The notes: a model not told the origin generated them from the sequence alone. Positions 26,750-36,054 are shown, counted from the stretch's first letter. The stretch is 64,000 bases of DNA from Streptomyces sp. MA5143a (GCF_900290235.1 NZ_OLMK01000046.1:94610-158609); one strand, 5' to 3'. Made by a program: numbers and translations.

Positions 26750-29218
26750 TCAGCCGCGCAGCGTCTCCTCCAGTTTCCGCGCCACGGAGGCCGCGTCGTC
26801 GCCCGGGAGGGGGGCGCCGTCACGGCCGGTGACGTAGAAGGCGTCCACCGCGTTGGCGCCGAGCGTGCTGACGTGGGCGCTGCGCACCCGCACGCGCGCG
26901 TCCTCCAGGGCCCGCCCGATGCGGTGCAGCAGGCCCGGGGCGTCCTGGGCGCGGACCTCGATGACCGTGGCGTGCCGGGAGGCGGCCGCGGCCACCGTGA
27001 CGCGCGGCGGGGGCGCGACCACGCCCCGGCGCCGGGGGTAGGCGGCGTCACGCTCGGCGAGCCGTCCCGCGATGTCCAGCGAGCCCTCCAGGGCGCGTAC
27101 GAGGTCGGCGCGGAGCCGGGCCGCCTGCGGCAGCGAGCCGTACTCGGCGGCCACCCGCCAGTCCAGCAGCAGGACGGAGCCCTCGACGCCGTCCGGCAGG
27201 TCGAGCGCCCGGAGCTCCGCCGTGCGCACCGTGAGCCGGTGCATGGCGAGGACACCGGCGACGGCGGGCAGGACGCCCGGCTGGTCGGGCACGGCGATGA
27301 GGAGCTCCACGCCGAGCGGCTCCGGGTCGGCCTTCTCGTCCTTCTCACCCCCGTCGTCGCTGTCCTCCGCCGGCGCCTCCGTCTGCGCGCGCAGCGACAG
27401 CACGGGCCCGCCGGTGCGGAACGCCTCGACGGCGAGCCGCTCCTGTTCCGCGGTGGGCGCGGCGGGCTCCGGCTCCGCCGGGACGTCCCCGGCGAACAGC
27501 GCGGCGACCCGCTGGACCAGGTCGGAGACGAGCGAGGCCCGCCACGACGACCAGGCGGCCGGCCCGGTCGCCAGGGCGTCCGACTCGGTGAGGGCGTGCA
27601 GCAGTTCGAGGGTGCCCGGTGACCCGACGGCCTCGGCCACGGACCGCACGGTGGCCGGGTCCTCCAGGTCACGCCGGGTGGCGGTGTCGACGAGCAGCAG
27701 GTGGTGGCGGACGAGGGTGGCGAGCACGGCCACGTCCTCACGGTCGAAGCCGATCCTGGCCGCCACGTCCTTGGCGATGATCTCCCCTGCCACGGAGTGG
27801 TCGCCGGGCCAGCCCTTGCCGATGTCGTGCAGCAGCGCGGCGACGAGGAGGAGGTCGGGCCGGTGGACCCGGCGGGTCAGCGCGGAGGCGCGGACGGCGG
27901 TCTCGATGAGATGCCGGTCGACGGTCCAGATGTGGACGGCGTTGCGCTGCGGGCGGCAGCGGACCCGCTCCCAGTCGGGCAGCAGGCGGGTGATGAGCCC
28001 CTCGGCCTCCAGGGCCTCCCAGACGTCGACGGTCGGCCGCCCGGACCCCAGCAGGGTGACGAGCTGCTCCCTCGCCTCGGCGGGCCAGGGCGTGGGCAGC
28101 GGGCGGGCGGTGGCCGCGAGCCGTCGTACGGCGTGCAGGGACAGCGGCAGTCCGGCCTGGGCCGCCGCGGCGGCGGCGCGCAGCGGCAGCACCGGGTCGC
28201 GTTCGGGCCGGGCGGCGCGCGCGAGCACGACCTCGCCGTCCTGTTCGACCACGCCCTCGGCCAGCGGTGACCGCTCGGCGACCGGCTTGCCACCGCCGAG
28301 CATGGCGCGCAGCCGGGGCCGCACGGCGCGCGAACGCAGCACGCGCCCCACTTCGCGCCAGGTGACATCGCTGGCGTACGAGATGACCCGCGCCGCCTCG
28401 TACACCTGGCGCAGCAGGGTGTCGGCGTCCAGCAGCCCGAGGTCGGCCGCGACCTGGTCCTGCTCCTGGAGCGCGAGCCGGTCGGTCGCGCGCCCGGTGG
28501 TGAGGTGCAGCGCGTCCCGTACGTCGAGGAGGCGGCGCCGGGCGTCGGCGAGCCCCTCGCGCGGGGCGTCGGCGAGCCACGAGGCGGCGACCGCGCGGAG
28601 GGCGGTGGCGTCGCGCAGCCCGCCGCGCGCCTCCTTCAGGTCGGGTTCGAGGAGGTACTGCAGCTCCCCCTGCCGCTCGGCGCGCTCGGCGCACAGCTCC
28701 TGGAGTTCGGGGAGGCGTTTGGGCGCCTGGTTGCGCCAGTCGGCGAGGACGGCGGTGCGCAGTCCGGCGGTGAGCCCGAGGTCACCGGCGAGATGCCGGG
28801 CGTCCAGCAGCCCCAGCTGCACCTTGAGGTCCTCGGCGGCGGTCTTGCGTGCCTCGGCGGGGGTGCGGACCGAGTGGTCGAGGGCGAGCCCCAGGTCCCA
28901 GACCGGGTACCAGATGCGGTCGGCGAGGGCGGCCACGGCCTTGTCGTCGGAGCCGTCGTGCAGGAGCAGCAGATCGAGGTCGCTGCGGGGGGACAGCTCG
29001 CCGCGCCCGTATCCGCCGACGGCGACGAGTGAGGCGCCGCGCAGCTCGCCGGCGCCCGCGCCGAAGAGTCCGGCGAGCCAGTCGTCGGTCAGCTCGGCGA
29101 GGGCGGCACGGCGCGGCGGCCCGGACCGCGCCTCCTCCTGGAGGAGGCGCAGCCGGGCCGCCGCGTAGCCGCTGGGTCCCGAGTCCTCTGCATCCGTACG
29201 TACGTCCGTACTCGTCAC
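26750..29218 (-). CDS. glnD: PII nucleotidylyltransferase / GlnD
   Basis: An 822-residue nitrogen sensor enzyme that modifies GlnK. Nucleotidyltransferase motif GGYGRGELSPRSDLDLLL at about residues 68-85, an HD domain (LLVAALLHDIGKGWPGDHS, ~460) for demodification, and two C-terminal ACT domains (~640-700 and ~750-815) that sense glutamine in the enteric enzyme. In actinobacteria the reaction is adenylylation rather than uridylylation (known from S. coelicolor and Corynebacterium). GTG start at 29218 with aggag before it. Third gene of the amtB-glnK-glnD operon. Confidence 0.96.
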   Translation of the reverse strand: MTSTDVRTDAEDSGPSGYAAARLRLLQEEARSGPPRRAALAELTDDWLAGLFGAGAGELRGASLVAVGGYGRGELSPRSDLDLLLLHDGSDDKAVAALADRIWYPVWDLGLALDHSVRTPAEARKTAAEDLKVQLGLLDARHLAGDLGLTAGLRTAVLADWRNQAPKRLPELQELCAERAERQGELQYLLEPDLKEARGGLRDATALRAVAASWLADAPREGLADARRRLLDVRDALHLTTGRATDRLALQEQDQVAADLGLLDADTLLRQVYEAARVISYASDVTWREVGRVLRSRAVRPRLRAMLGGGKPVAERSPLAEGVVEQDGEVVLARAARPERDPVLPLRAAAAAAQAGLPLSLHAVRRLAATARPLPTPWPAEAREQLVTLLGSGRPTVDVWEALEAEGLITRLLPDWERVRCRPQRNAVHIWTVDRHLIETAVRASALTRRVHRPDLLLVAALLHDIGKGWPGDHSVAGEIIAKDVAARIGFDREDVAVLATLVRHHLLLVDTATRRDLEDPATVRSVAEAVGSPGTLELLHALTESDALATGPAAWSSWRASLVSDLVQRVAALFAGDVPAEPEPAAPTAEQERLAVEAFRTGGPVLSLRAQTEAPAEDSDDGGEKDEKADPEPLGVELLIAVPDQPGVLPAVAGVLAMHRLTVRTAELRALDLPDGVEGSVLLLDWRVAAEYGSLPQAARLRADLVRALEGSLDIAGRLAERDAAYPRRRGVVAPPPRVTVAAAASRHATVIEVRAQDAPGLLHRIGRALEDARVRVRSAHVSTLGANAVDAFYVTGRDGAPLPGDDAASVARKLEETLRG

Positions 29219-29244
29219 CCAGTGACTCCTGTTCTTCTGTGCGG

Positions 29245-29583
29245 TCAGAGCGCGTCCGGGCCGCGCTCGCCCGTCCGGACCCGTACGGCCGTCTCGACCG
29301 GGAGGGACCAGACCTTGCCGTCACCGATCTTGCCGGTGCGGGCGGCCTTGACGATGACGTCGATCAACTGCTCGGCGTCGTCGTCCTCGGCCAGTACCTC
29401 GATCCGGATCTTGGGAACCAGGTCCACCGTGTACTCGGCGCCGCGGTACACCTCGGTGTGTCCCCGCTGCCGACCGTACCCACTGGCCTCGGTGACCGTA
29501 AGTCCGTGCACCCCGAAGGCCTGCAGCGCTTCCTTGATCTCGTCGAGCCGGTGGGGCTTGACGACGGCGGTGATCAGCTTCAT
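29245..29583 (-). CDS. glnK: PII nitrogen regulatory protein GlnK
   Basis: A 112-residue PII protein: MKLITAVVKPHRLDEIKEAL at the N-terminus, the T-loop with the modified Tyr (GHTEVYRGAEYTVD), and the B-loop TGKIGDGKVW. It binds ATP/ADP and 2-oxoglutarate and blocks AmtB when nitrogen is plentiful. ATG start overlaps the amtB stop by four bases (ATGA), so the two are coupled; glnD follows after 26 bases. Confidence 0.96.
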   Translation of the reverse strand: MKLITAVVKPHRLDEIKEALQAFGVHGLTVTEASGYGRQRGHTEVYRGAEYTVDLVPKIRIEVLAEDDDAEQLIDVIVKAARTGKIGDGKVWSLPVETAVRVRTGERGPDAL

Positions 29584-30875
29584 GCCTCGACCTTCTTGCT
29601 CTGGGTGGCGGCGGCGACGGTGCTCGTGACGCCGGAGGAGATGTGCGAACCGGCGGCCGAGCTGAAGTCGTACGCGGTCTCGGCGTGCTGGGTCTGGTCG
29701 ACCCCGGTGATCTCGTCCTCCTCGGAGGCGCGGAAGCCGATCGTCTTCTGGATGGCGAAGGCGATGATCCAGGTCACCACGAAGGTGTAGCCCATGACGG
29801 AGAAGGCGCCCGTGGCCTGCTTGCCGAACTGGTCGAGACCGCCCACACCGCCGGTGGCCAGGAAGCCGACCATCAGGGTGCCGATGACACCGCCGACCAG
29901 GTGGACGCCGACGACGTCGAGGGAGTCGTCGTAGCCGAGCTTGTACTTGAGGCTGACGGCCCAGGAGCAGACGGCACCGGCGACGACACCGATGAGGATG
30001 GCGCCGAAGGCGTTCACGTGACCACCGGACGGGGTGATCGCGACGAGGCCGGCGACGGCGCCGGAGCAGGCACCGAGGGTGGTGAACGCGCCGTGGCGGA
30101 TGCGCTCGTAGATCAGCCAGCCGATGATGGCCGCGGCGGTCGCGACCTGCGTGTTGATCGCCATGCGGGCGGTGGTGCCGTCGACACCGAGCCATGAACC
30201 GGCGTTGAAGCCGAACCAGCCGAACCACAGCAGGGCGGTGCCGATCAGGACCAGCGGCAGGCTGTGCGGCCGCATCGGGTCCTTCTTGAAGCCGATCCGC
30301 TTGCCCACCACGAGGACCGCCGCGAGCGCGCCGATACCGGCGTTGATGTGGACCGCGGTACCACCGGCGAAGTCGATGACACCCATGTCGAAGAGCCAGC
30401 CGCCGGGCGCCCAGACCCAGTGCGCGACCGGGAAGTACGCCAGGGTGACCCAGAGCGCGACGAAGACCATCCAGGCGCTGAACTTGACGCGGTCCGCGAG
30501 GGCGCCGCTCATCAGGGCCGGGGTGATCACCGCGAACAGCATCTGGAAGAGGATGAACGAGAACGCGGCGATCTGGTGCGGTTCGCCCTTGGCGTTGGTG
30601 ACGAAGCTGTCGACCGTGCTCGTGACGTCGATGCCCTTGAGGCCGATGGCGTCGAAGTTGCCGATGAAGTGGCCGACGTCACCGCTGAAGGCGAGCGAGT
30701 AGCCGAACAACACCCACAGGATGCTGACGATGCCCAACGAGATGAAGGACATCATCAGCATGTTCAGCACGCTCTTGGCCCGGACCATGCCGCCGTAGAA
30801 GAGCGCCAGGCCAGGCGTCATCACCATGACGAGCGCCGCGCTGATCAATACGAATCCGGTATCTGTGCCGTTCAA
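29580..30875 (-). CDS. amtB: Ammonium transporter AmtB
   Basis: A 431-residue channel with eleven expected membrane helices. The family pattern is clear: MTPGLALFYGGMVRAKSVLN early on, DFAGGTAVHINAGIGALAA in the middle, and DVVGVHLVGGVIGTL in the region of the pore histidines. No ATG or GTG fits the N-terminus. The best start is a TTG at 30875 (LNGTDTGFVL) nine bases after a ggag site. The promoter region carries a GlnR-like box at 30976-31013. Confidence 0.94.
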   Translation of the reverse strand: MNGTDTGFVLISAALVMVMTPGLALFYGGMVRAKSVLNMLMMSFISLGIVSILWVLFGYSLAFSGDVGHFIGNFDAIGLKGIDVTSTVDSFVTNAKGEPHQIAAFSFILFQMLFAVITPALMSGALADRVKFSAWMVFVALWVTLAYFPVAHWVWAPGGWLFDMGVIDFAGGTAVHINAGIGALAAVLVVGKRIGFKKDPMRPHSLPLVLIGTALLWFGWFGFNAGSWLGVDGTTARMAINTQVATAAAIIGWLIYERIRHGAFTTLGACSGAVAGLVAITPSGGHVNAFGAILIGVVAGAVCSWAVSLKYKLGYDDSLDVVGVHLVGGVIGTLMVGFLATGGVGGLDQFGKQATGAFSVMGYTFVVTWIIAFAIQKTIGFRASEEDEITGVDQTQHAETAYDFSSAAGSHISSGVTSTVAAATQSKKVEA

Positions 30876-30975
30876 TGCCGGTATCTCCTCATGGTCGGAA
30901 CGGCCCGTGCGGATGCTGAAGCCTGGGGGAGCTCTCGGGGAGGGCCGACTGTGCTGAGGAGACTGGCGCAGCACC

Positions 30976-31013
30976 GTTTCACGGGGAGATTGGAATTGTT
31001 TCCCGCACGTGAC
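30976..31013 (-). promoter_or_regulatory. GlnR-like binding box upstream of amtB-glnK-glnD
   Basis: Read on the minus strand the site is GTCAC-6nt-GAAAC-6nt-AATCT-6nt-GAAAC. This fits the known Streptomyces GlnR pattern (gTnAC-n6-GaAAc, repeated) at three of four half-sites; the third half-site is degenerate. It lies 101 bases upstream of the amtB start. Nitrogen-limited activation by GlnR is the expected result. Confidence 0.7.
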
Positions 31014-31143
31014 GAACCCGCATGTCGCGTTACAGACAGGTGAAACGCAGGTCGCACCCGTTTGATCCCCCGCAGGGCCCGGCACCTGCGGAGGCTTCCG
31101 GGGCTACCGGCTTCGTATCCGATGGAACTGCGGCACGGACCGA

Positions 31144-31187
31144 CCGCGGCCGGGGGAGCGTGTGCACCCGCCCCCGCCCGGCCGCGG
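31144..31187 (-). terminator. Hairpin terminator after the secreted-protein gene
   Basis: A perfect 11-bp stem, ccgcggccggg at 31144-31154 with cccggccgcgg at 31177-31187, with a second GC-rich pairing inside the loop. It is 27 bases past the stop of the gene at 31214. Confidence 0.7.
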
Positions 31188-31213
31188 TTCGTCCTACCGG
31201 CTCAGCGGCCCGA

Positions 31214-31855
31214 TCAGCGCTTGACGCAGACCTTGACGGTCTTGGTCCAGGAGTCGGAATTGGCCCCGACGTACGCCGTGGCCTCGGGACGCACGGAGAG
31301 GCACAGCTTCTCCGCCTTGAGGGAGACGCGGACCATTCCGTCGAAGCTCGCCGGACGGCCGCTGTTGCTCTGGACGTACTTCCACGAGTTCACGTTGTAC
31401 GTGGTGGCGCGCGTCGCGGCCTTGCGCTTGCCGCACTCCAGGGTCGGAGTGACGGAAAGGCTCCACACACCCACGGCAACCTTGGCGTTCATCTTGCACT
31501 TCGTGCTCTCGTACCAGCGCTGGGTCAGCTGCAGCTTGGTGAGGTTCGCCCGCTTGCCGCCCGAACAGCTCGAGTAGGTGGTGGCCGTCATGGACGGGTC
31601 CTTGAGCTTCACGTCCGTGTAGGCGTGGTCCTTGGCGCCCTTCATCTGCCAGTAGTAGTGCTTGAACTCGACCCGGCCGGTGAGCTTCACATAGACGCAG
31701 CGCTTGAGCGGCTTGGACCACATCGACACGGTCGCGCTGTACGGCTTGCTGTGCGAGGTCTTTGCGACCGCACCCGCACTGGGCGCCATGCCCATGACGA
31801 GAGCGAGAGAGGACGCACCCACCCCGACGGCGGATGCCACTGATTTGGCCTGCAT
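31214..31855 (-). CDS. Secreted six-cysteine protein, family not recognised
   Basis: A 213-residue protein with a clear signal peptide (SLALVMGMAPSAGA, cleavage likely after residue ~29). The mature part has six cysteines (in KRCVYV, YSSCSGG, STKCKM, TLECGKR, EKLCLSV, VKVCVKR), enough for three disulfides, and a beta-strand-like rhythm. I do not recognise a domain. It lies between amtB and nsdA with its own terminator, so it is an independent unit. Possible roles are an extracellular binding protein or inhibitor, but nothing in the sequence decides this. Confidence 0.8.
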   Translation of the reverse strand: MQAKSVASAVGVGASSLALVMGMAPSAGAVAKTSHSKPYSATVSMWSKPLKRCVYVKLTGRVEFKHYYWQMKGAKDHAYTDVKLKDPSMTATTYSSCSGGKRANLTKLQLTQRWYESTKCKMNAKVAVGVWSLSVTPTLECGKRKAATRATTYNVNSWKYVQSNSGRPASFDGMVRVSLKAEKLCLSVRPEATAYVGANSDSWTKTVKVCVKR

Positions 31856-32162
31856 ATCCGATTACCCCGTTTCCCCGTGGTTTTCCTGGCCGTTACGTCA
31901 ATTTCACGTACGAGCACAGGAGTTGACCGCCATCTTTCCGAGTGGCGCGGACGCAACTTTAGCCACAGAGGTTGACACGGGCACGCCACGTTACCAAGGG
32001 GGATCGAAGTCGTTACGATTCACCGGCTTTGCAAACGTCATGCAAAAGGCCGACCACGGCGGGCCATCCGATGACTTGGCGATGGGGGAGCCGAGTCGGG
32101 CAGTAGGGATGGCCGGCCGCGGCCGGAGTCGGGGGCCCTCGGGGTCGGCGGGCCGGGCCGGG
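31856..32162. other. 307-bp gap, promoter region of the secreted-protein gene
   Basis: Part of it (31860-32045) is clearly less GC-rich than the surroundings, with several gttac/gtaac elements (cgttacgtcaatttcacgta, ccacgttacc, cgttacgatt). No secure -35/-10 pair can be picked. Near 32105-32160 a GC-rich stretch may end nsdA transcription. No gene seen. Confidence 0.45.
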
Positions 32163-33638
32163 TCAGACCGCTTCGGCGGTCTCCGGGAGGTGCACGGCGA
32201 GCTGGTCGGTGAGCTCGACGACCTCGGCGAGGTCGCCGAAATCGCGTACGGCCGTGTCGACGGTCTTGCGGATACGGGTGTTGAGGCGCTCGGAGCGGAC
32301 CTTCCGGGCGACGGTCATGGCCCGCTGCGCCAGGTCGGCGCCCTGCTCGGGCTCACGCTGCAGCAGATGGACCGTGGCCATGCCGATCAGGTTCAGCGCG
32401 TACGACCGCTGGTGGTCGGTGTCCGTCGCGAAGAGTTCGACCGCGCGGCGCATCACGGGCTCGGCCAGGGAGGCGTACGTGGGGCTGCGGCCGGCCACAT
32501 AGGCGAGGTCGCGGTAGGAGTGGGAGTTCTCGCCGTGCAGTTCGGCCTCGTTGAAGAAGCGGATCCAGTCAGGGTCCGGGTCGTCCCATTCCTCGGCGTC
32601 GGCGAAGGTGTCCTCGGCCATCCGGACGGCCCTCTTGCACTTGCCGGGCTGCCCCATGTTGGCGTAGGCGCGGGCCTCCATCGCATACAGCATCGCCTGG
32701 GTGCGCGGGCTCGCGCAGTCGCGGCTGCCGTACTGGGCGAGGTGGATCAGTTCGAGCGCGTCGTCGGGCCGGCCGAGGTGGATCATCTGGCGGCTCATGC
32801 TGGAGAGGACGTACGAGCCGAGGGGCTTGTCGCCCGCTTCCTTCGCCGCGTGCAGGGCGAGGACGAAGTACTTCTGGGCGGTGGGCTGGAGGCCGATGTC
32901 GTAGCTCATCCAGCCGGCCAGCTCCGCCAGCTCGGCGGCGACCTTGAACAGACGCCGGTTGGTGGCCTCGGGCTGGGGCTCCTGGAGGAGGTCGGTCACC
33001 TCGTGCAGCTGGCCGACGACCGCCTTGCGGCGCAGGCCGCCCCCGCACTGGGCGTCCCACTGCCGGAACATGACCGTGGTGGACTCCAGGAGGTCCAGCT
33101 CGGGTTTGGACAGGCGGCCGCCGCGGCGCGCGGCGGCGGAGGGTTCGGGCTCCGGGCGGGGTGCGGGCAGGGTGGGGACGAGCCAGCGCTGCATCGGCTC
33201 GATGAGGGCCGGACCCGCGGACAGGGCCAGGGAGTTCCCGAGGAAGCCGCGCCGCGCCAGCATCAGGTCGCTGCGCGAGAACTCACTGATCAGCGCCACG
33301 GTCTGCGGGCCCGTCCAGGGCAGATCGACGCCGGACACGGACGGTGCCTGGTGCGCGGCGCGCAGCCCGAGGTCCTCGACGGCGACGACGCAGCCGAACC
33401 GCTCGGAGAACAGCTCGGACAGGATCCGTGGGATCGGCTCGCGCGGGTTCTCCCCGTCGAGCCAGCGCCGTACGCGCGAGGTGTCGGTGGAGATGTGGTT
33501 GGCCCCGAGCTGGCGGGCGCGGCGGTTCACCTGACGCGCGAGTTCGCCCTTGGACCAGCCGCTGCGGACGAACCACGAGCCCAGCAGTTCGTTCGGGCGC
33601 TTCTCAGCGTTCGTGCCGCTTCCGCCGTTGCCGCCCAC
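32163..33638 (-). CDS. nsdA: NsdA-like negative regulator of sporulation and antibiotic production
   Basis: A 491-residue protein. The N-terminal ~75 residues look like a helix-turn-helix (WSKGELARQVNRRARQLGA, then TSRVRRWLDGENP); the rest is TPR-like helical repeat (KPLGSYVLSSMSRQMIHLGR, AMLYAMEARAYANMGQPGKC). In S. coelicolor nsdA (SCO5582, next to the amtB operon, from memory) its loss raises antibiotic output and sporulation. Place and sequence both fit. GTG start with a gggggcg site before it. Confidence 0.85.
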   Translation of the reverse strand: MGGNGGSGTNAEKRPNELLGSWFVRSGWSKGELARQVNRRARQLGANHISTDTSRVRRWLDGENPREPIPRILSELFSERFGCVVAVEDLGLRAAHQAPSVSGVDLPWTGPQTVALISEFSRSDLMLARRGFLGNSLALSAGPALIEPMQRWLVPTLPAPRPEPEPSAAARRGGRLSKPELDLLESTTVMFRQWDAQCGGGLRRKAVVGQLHEVTDLLQEPQPEATNRRLFKVAAELAELAGWMSYDIGLQPTAQKYFVLALHAAKEAGDKPLGSYVLSSMSRQMIHLGRPDDALELIHLAQYGSRDCASPRTQAMLYAMEARAYANMGQPGKCKRAVRMAEDTFADAEEWDDPDPDWIRFFNEAELHGENSHSYRDLAYVAGRSPTYASLAEPVMRRAVELFATDTDHQRSYALNLIGMATVHLLQREPEQGADLAQRAMTVARKVRSERLNTRIRKTVDTAVRDFGDLAEVVELTDQLAVHLPETAEAV

Positions 33639-34064
33639 TGGAACGCCCCCATCCCTGAAACCACTTGTGCGCTGTGTGCGCCAAGCCCTACCAGAATGCC
33701 GGTTACCGCGCCGTACGTCCGTCCGCTGTCACCCGTCGAACGGAAAGACGACTTGCCTCCGGCATACCCACGAGCGCGTGCATCCCCAGGATCTGTGCAC
33801 TCAAAGTAATCCCACGATCACGCGTCCGGCCACGGCGATTCCAGAAACGCCACCATTCGCCACCCCTTCGAATGAACTAACGGTCCCCCGCGCGCGATTC
33901 ACTTGACACATGACGGCAGGGGGTCGGCGGAGCGATGCGTTCAAGGGCGCCCGCTCCGACCGCACCACCCGGGGGTGCCACGGTGCGCCGCCCAGGCGGA
34001 GACGGAGCGTCACGATCCGCCTCCGTCGCGTAACCGCCGGCGCGCTGGACCCGTTGGAGGGGGC
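33639..34064. other. 426-bp divergent promoter region
   Basis: Lies between nsdA (minus) and the primase-like gene (plus). A ttgaca hexamer sits at 33903 on the plus strand, but no matching -10 is visible at the right distance. The open frame that begins at 33903 lacks coding character before 34065. No hairpin seen. Confidence 0.45.
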
Positions 34065-34715
34065 ATGGGCTTCACGATCGGCGGCATTCGCGAGTTGCGA
34101 TCTGGGCGGCGCGGCCGCTCCTCGGACTGCACGGCGGTGGCCGAGTTCACCGGCCTCTGGGGATGGGACGTCGCCCCCGGCGCACGGGCGGCCTCGGGCG
34201 CCTGTTCCTGCGGCAGGACGACCTGTGACGCGCCCGGCGCGCACCCCCTCCACTTCGCTCCCCCTGTGCCCGCAGGAGCCACCCTCGACCAGGTGAGCGA
34301 AGCCTGGGCCGAGCACCCCGGCGCCTCGATCATGCTGCCGGTCGGCCGCTCGTTCGATGTGATCGAGGTCGCCGAGTCCGCCGGGCGGCACGCACTGGTC
34401 CGGCTCGAACGCATGGGCCTGCCGCTCGGCCCGGTGATCGCCACGCCCGAGGGCCGGGCCCACTTCCTCGTCGCGCCCGGGGCCGCCGCCGAGCTGCCGG
34501 AGCTGCTCTACCGCATGGGCTGGGACGACCCCTCCGCCCTCGACCTGCGCGGCCTTGGCCCCGGCGCCCACATCACCGCCCCGCCGTCCGACCGCGGCGG
34601 CCTCGGCCCGGTCCGCTGGCTGCGCTCCCCCGCCCTCGACTCGGCGACGAGGCCACCGGCCGCGCGGCTGCTGCTGGGCACCCTGGCGTACGTGGCGCAC
34701 CGGTCACGGGCGTAA
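34065..34715 (+). CDS. Bifunctional primase/polymerase N-terminal-like protein
   Basis: A 216-residue protein related to the prim-pol N-terminal domain: TGLWGWDVAPGARAA, CSCGRTTCDAPGAHPLHFAP and ASIMLPVGRSFDVIEV. The cysteine-rich CSCGRTTC stretch is typical. It stands alone with no helicase part. The usual active-site acidic pair (DxD) is not obvious: the expected position reads FDVIEV. So it may not be a polymerase. ATG at 34065 is preceded by ttggaggggg. It is convergent with ftsY. Confidence 0.75.
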   Translation: MGFTIGGIRELRSGRRGRSSDCTAVAEFTGLWGWDVAPGARAASGACSCGRTTCDAPGAHPLHFAPPVPAGATLDQVSEAWAEHPGASIMLPVGRSFDVIEVAESAGRHALVRLERMGLPLGPVIATPEGRAHFLVAPGAAAELPELLYRMGWDDPSALDLRGLGPGAHITAPPSDRGGLGPVRWLRSPALDSATRPPAARLLLGTLAYVAHRSRA

Positions 34716-34760
34716 CCCCTTCGGCACCGGCCCCGAAGACGCGAATCGTCCCGCCCCCTG

Positions 34761-34815
34761 ACACGGCGAAGCGCCCGTCCCCCACTGCGTCTGGGGGCGG
34801 GCGCTTTCGTCGTGT
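34761..34815. terminator. Bidirectional hairpin terminator between the primase-like gene and ftsY
   Basis: A 15-bp stem with one bulged base (34769-34784 with 34792-34806) and a 7-base loop, extended by acacg/cgtgt at the outer ends. A short T-run (tttcgtcg) follows on the plus strand. Confidence 0.8.
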
Positions 34816-34845
34816 CGGCCTACGGACATCCGCAGGCGATGGCGG

Positions 34846-36054
34846 TCAGTCGCCGATCAGGGCGTCGACGAACGCCTCCGGCTCGAACGGCGCCAGATCG
34901 TCCGCGCCCTCTCCCAGACCGACGAGCTTGACGGGGACGCCCAGCTCCCGCTGGACCGCGATGACGATGCCGCCCTTGGCGGTGCCGTCCAGCTTGGTGA
35001 GGACGATGCCGGTGATGTCGACGACCTCGGCGAAGACACGGGCCTGGACCAGGCCGTTCTGACCGGTGGTGGCGTCGAGGACGAGCAGCACCTCGTCGAG
35101 CGGGGCGTGCTTCTCGACGACCCGCTTGACCTTGCCGAGCTCGTCCATGAGGCCGGTCTTGGTGTGCAGTCGGCCGGCGGTGTCGATCAGGACGACGTCG
35201 GCGCCCTCCTCGATGCCCTCCTTGACGGCGTCGAAGGCGATGGAGGCCGGGTCGCCGCCCTCCGGACCGCGCACCGTCCGGGCCCCGACGCGCTCGCCCC
35301 AGGTCTGGAGCTGGTCGGCGGCGGCGGCGCGGAAGGTGTCGGCGGCGCCGAGGACGACGTTCTTGCCGTCGGCGACGAGGACCCGGGCCAGCTTGCCGGT
35401 GGTGGTGGTCTTGCCGGTGCCGTTGACGCCGACGACCATCACGATGCCCGGCGTGTCGAGCGGCGAGTCGGTGTTGACCGCGCGGTCGAACTCGGGGACG
35501 AGGATCGTGAGCAGTTCCTCCCGCAGCAGGGAGCGCAGCTCGGCCGGGGTCCGGGTGCCGAGCACCCTGACTCGCTCACGCAGCCGCTCGACCAGTTCCT
35601 GGGTGGGCTGGACGCCGACGTCGGCGGTGAGGAGGGTGTCCTCGATCTCCTCCCAGGTCTCGTCGTCGAGGTGCTCGCGCGACAGCAGGGTGAGCAGCCC
35701 CTTGCCGAGCGCGTTCTGCGAGCGGGAGAGCCGGGCGCGCAGCCGTACCAGACGGCCGGCGGTCGGCTCCGGGACCTCGATCGGGGGAACCTCCACGACC
35801 GGGGGTTCCTCGACGGCGACGGGCGCCGTCGCCGAGGCGTCCGGGAGGTCCACCTCCTCGATCGTTCGGCGCGGTTCGTCGCGCGGGGTCTCGGCCTCGT
35901 CGCCGACGTGCGGCTCGGCCGGGGGCGCGGTGATGTCGGGTGTGGTGGGGGGCGCCGGCGGCAGCGACTTCTTCCTGCGGCTGCCGACGACGAGCCCGCC
36001 CAGCACGCCGAGCACGACCACGGCGATGACTACAGCAAGGATGAGGATTTCCAT
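34846..36054 (-). CDS. ftsY: Signal recognition particle receptor FtsY
   Basis: A 402-residue SRP receptor GTPase. N-terminal membrane anchor (ILAVVIAVVVLGVLGGLVV), an acidic Pro-rich A region (~30-100), then N and G domains: G1 GVNGTGKTTTTGKLA (~residue 205), DTFRAAAADQLQTWG, DTAGRLHTKTGLMDEL, TKLDGTAKGGIVI. It works with Ffh at 25.0-26.6 kb. Confidence 0.97.
   Translation of the reverse strand: MEILILAVVIAVVVLGVLGGLVVGSRRKKSLPPAPPTTPDITAPPAEPHVGDEAETPRDEPRRTIEEVDLPDASATAPVAVEEPPVVEVPPIEVPEPTAGRLVRLRARLSRSQNALGKGLLTLLSREHLDDETWEEIEDTLLTADVGVQPTQELVERLRERVRVLGTRTPAELRSLLREELLTILVPEFDRAVNTDSPLDTPGIVMVVGVNGTGKTTTTGKLARVLVADGKNVVLGAADTFRAAAADQLQTWGERVGARTVRGPEGGDPASIAFDAVKEGIEEGADVVLIDTAGRLHTKTGLMDELGKVKRVVEKHAPLDEVLLVLDATTGQNGLVQARVFAEVVDITGIVLTKLDGTAKGGIVIAVQRELGVPVKLVGLGEGADDLAPFEPEAFVDALIGD

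Noticed and set aside
25045..27741. An 898-codon open frame that seems to join ffh to part of glnD
   Set aside because: Only the ffh part (from 26607) has coding bias; the upstream part is an out-of-frame reading of glnD.
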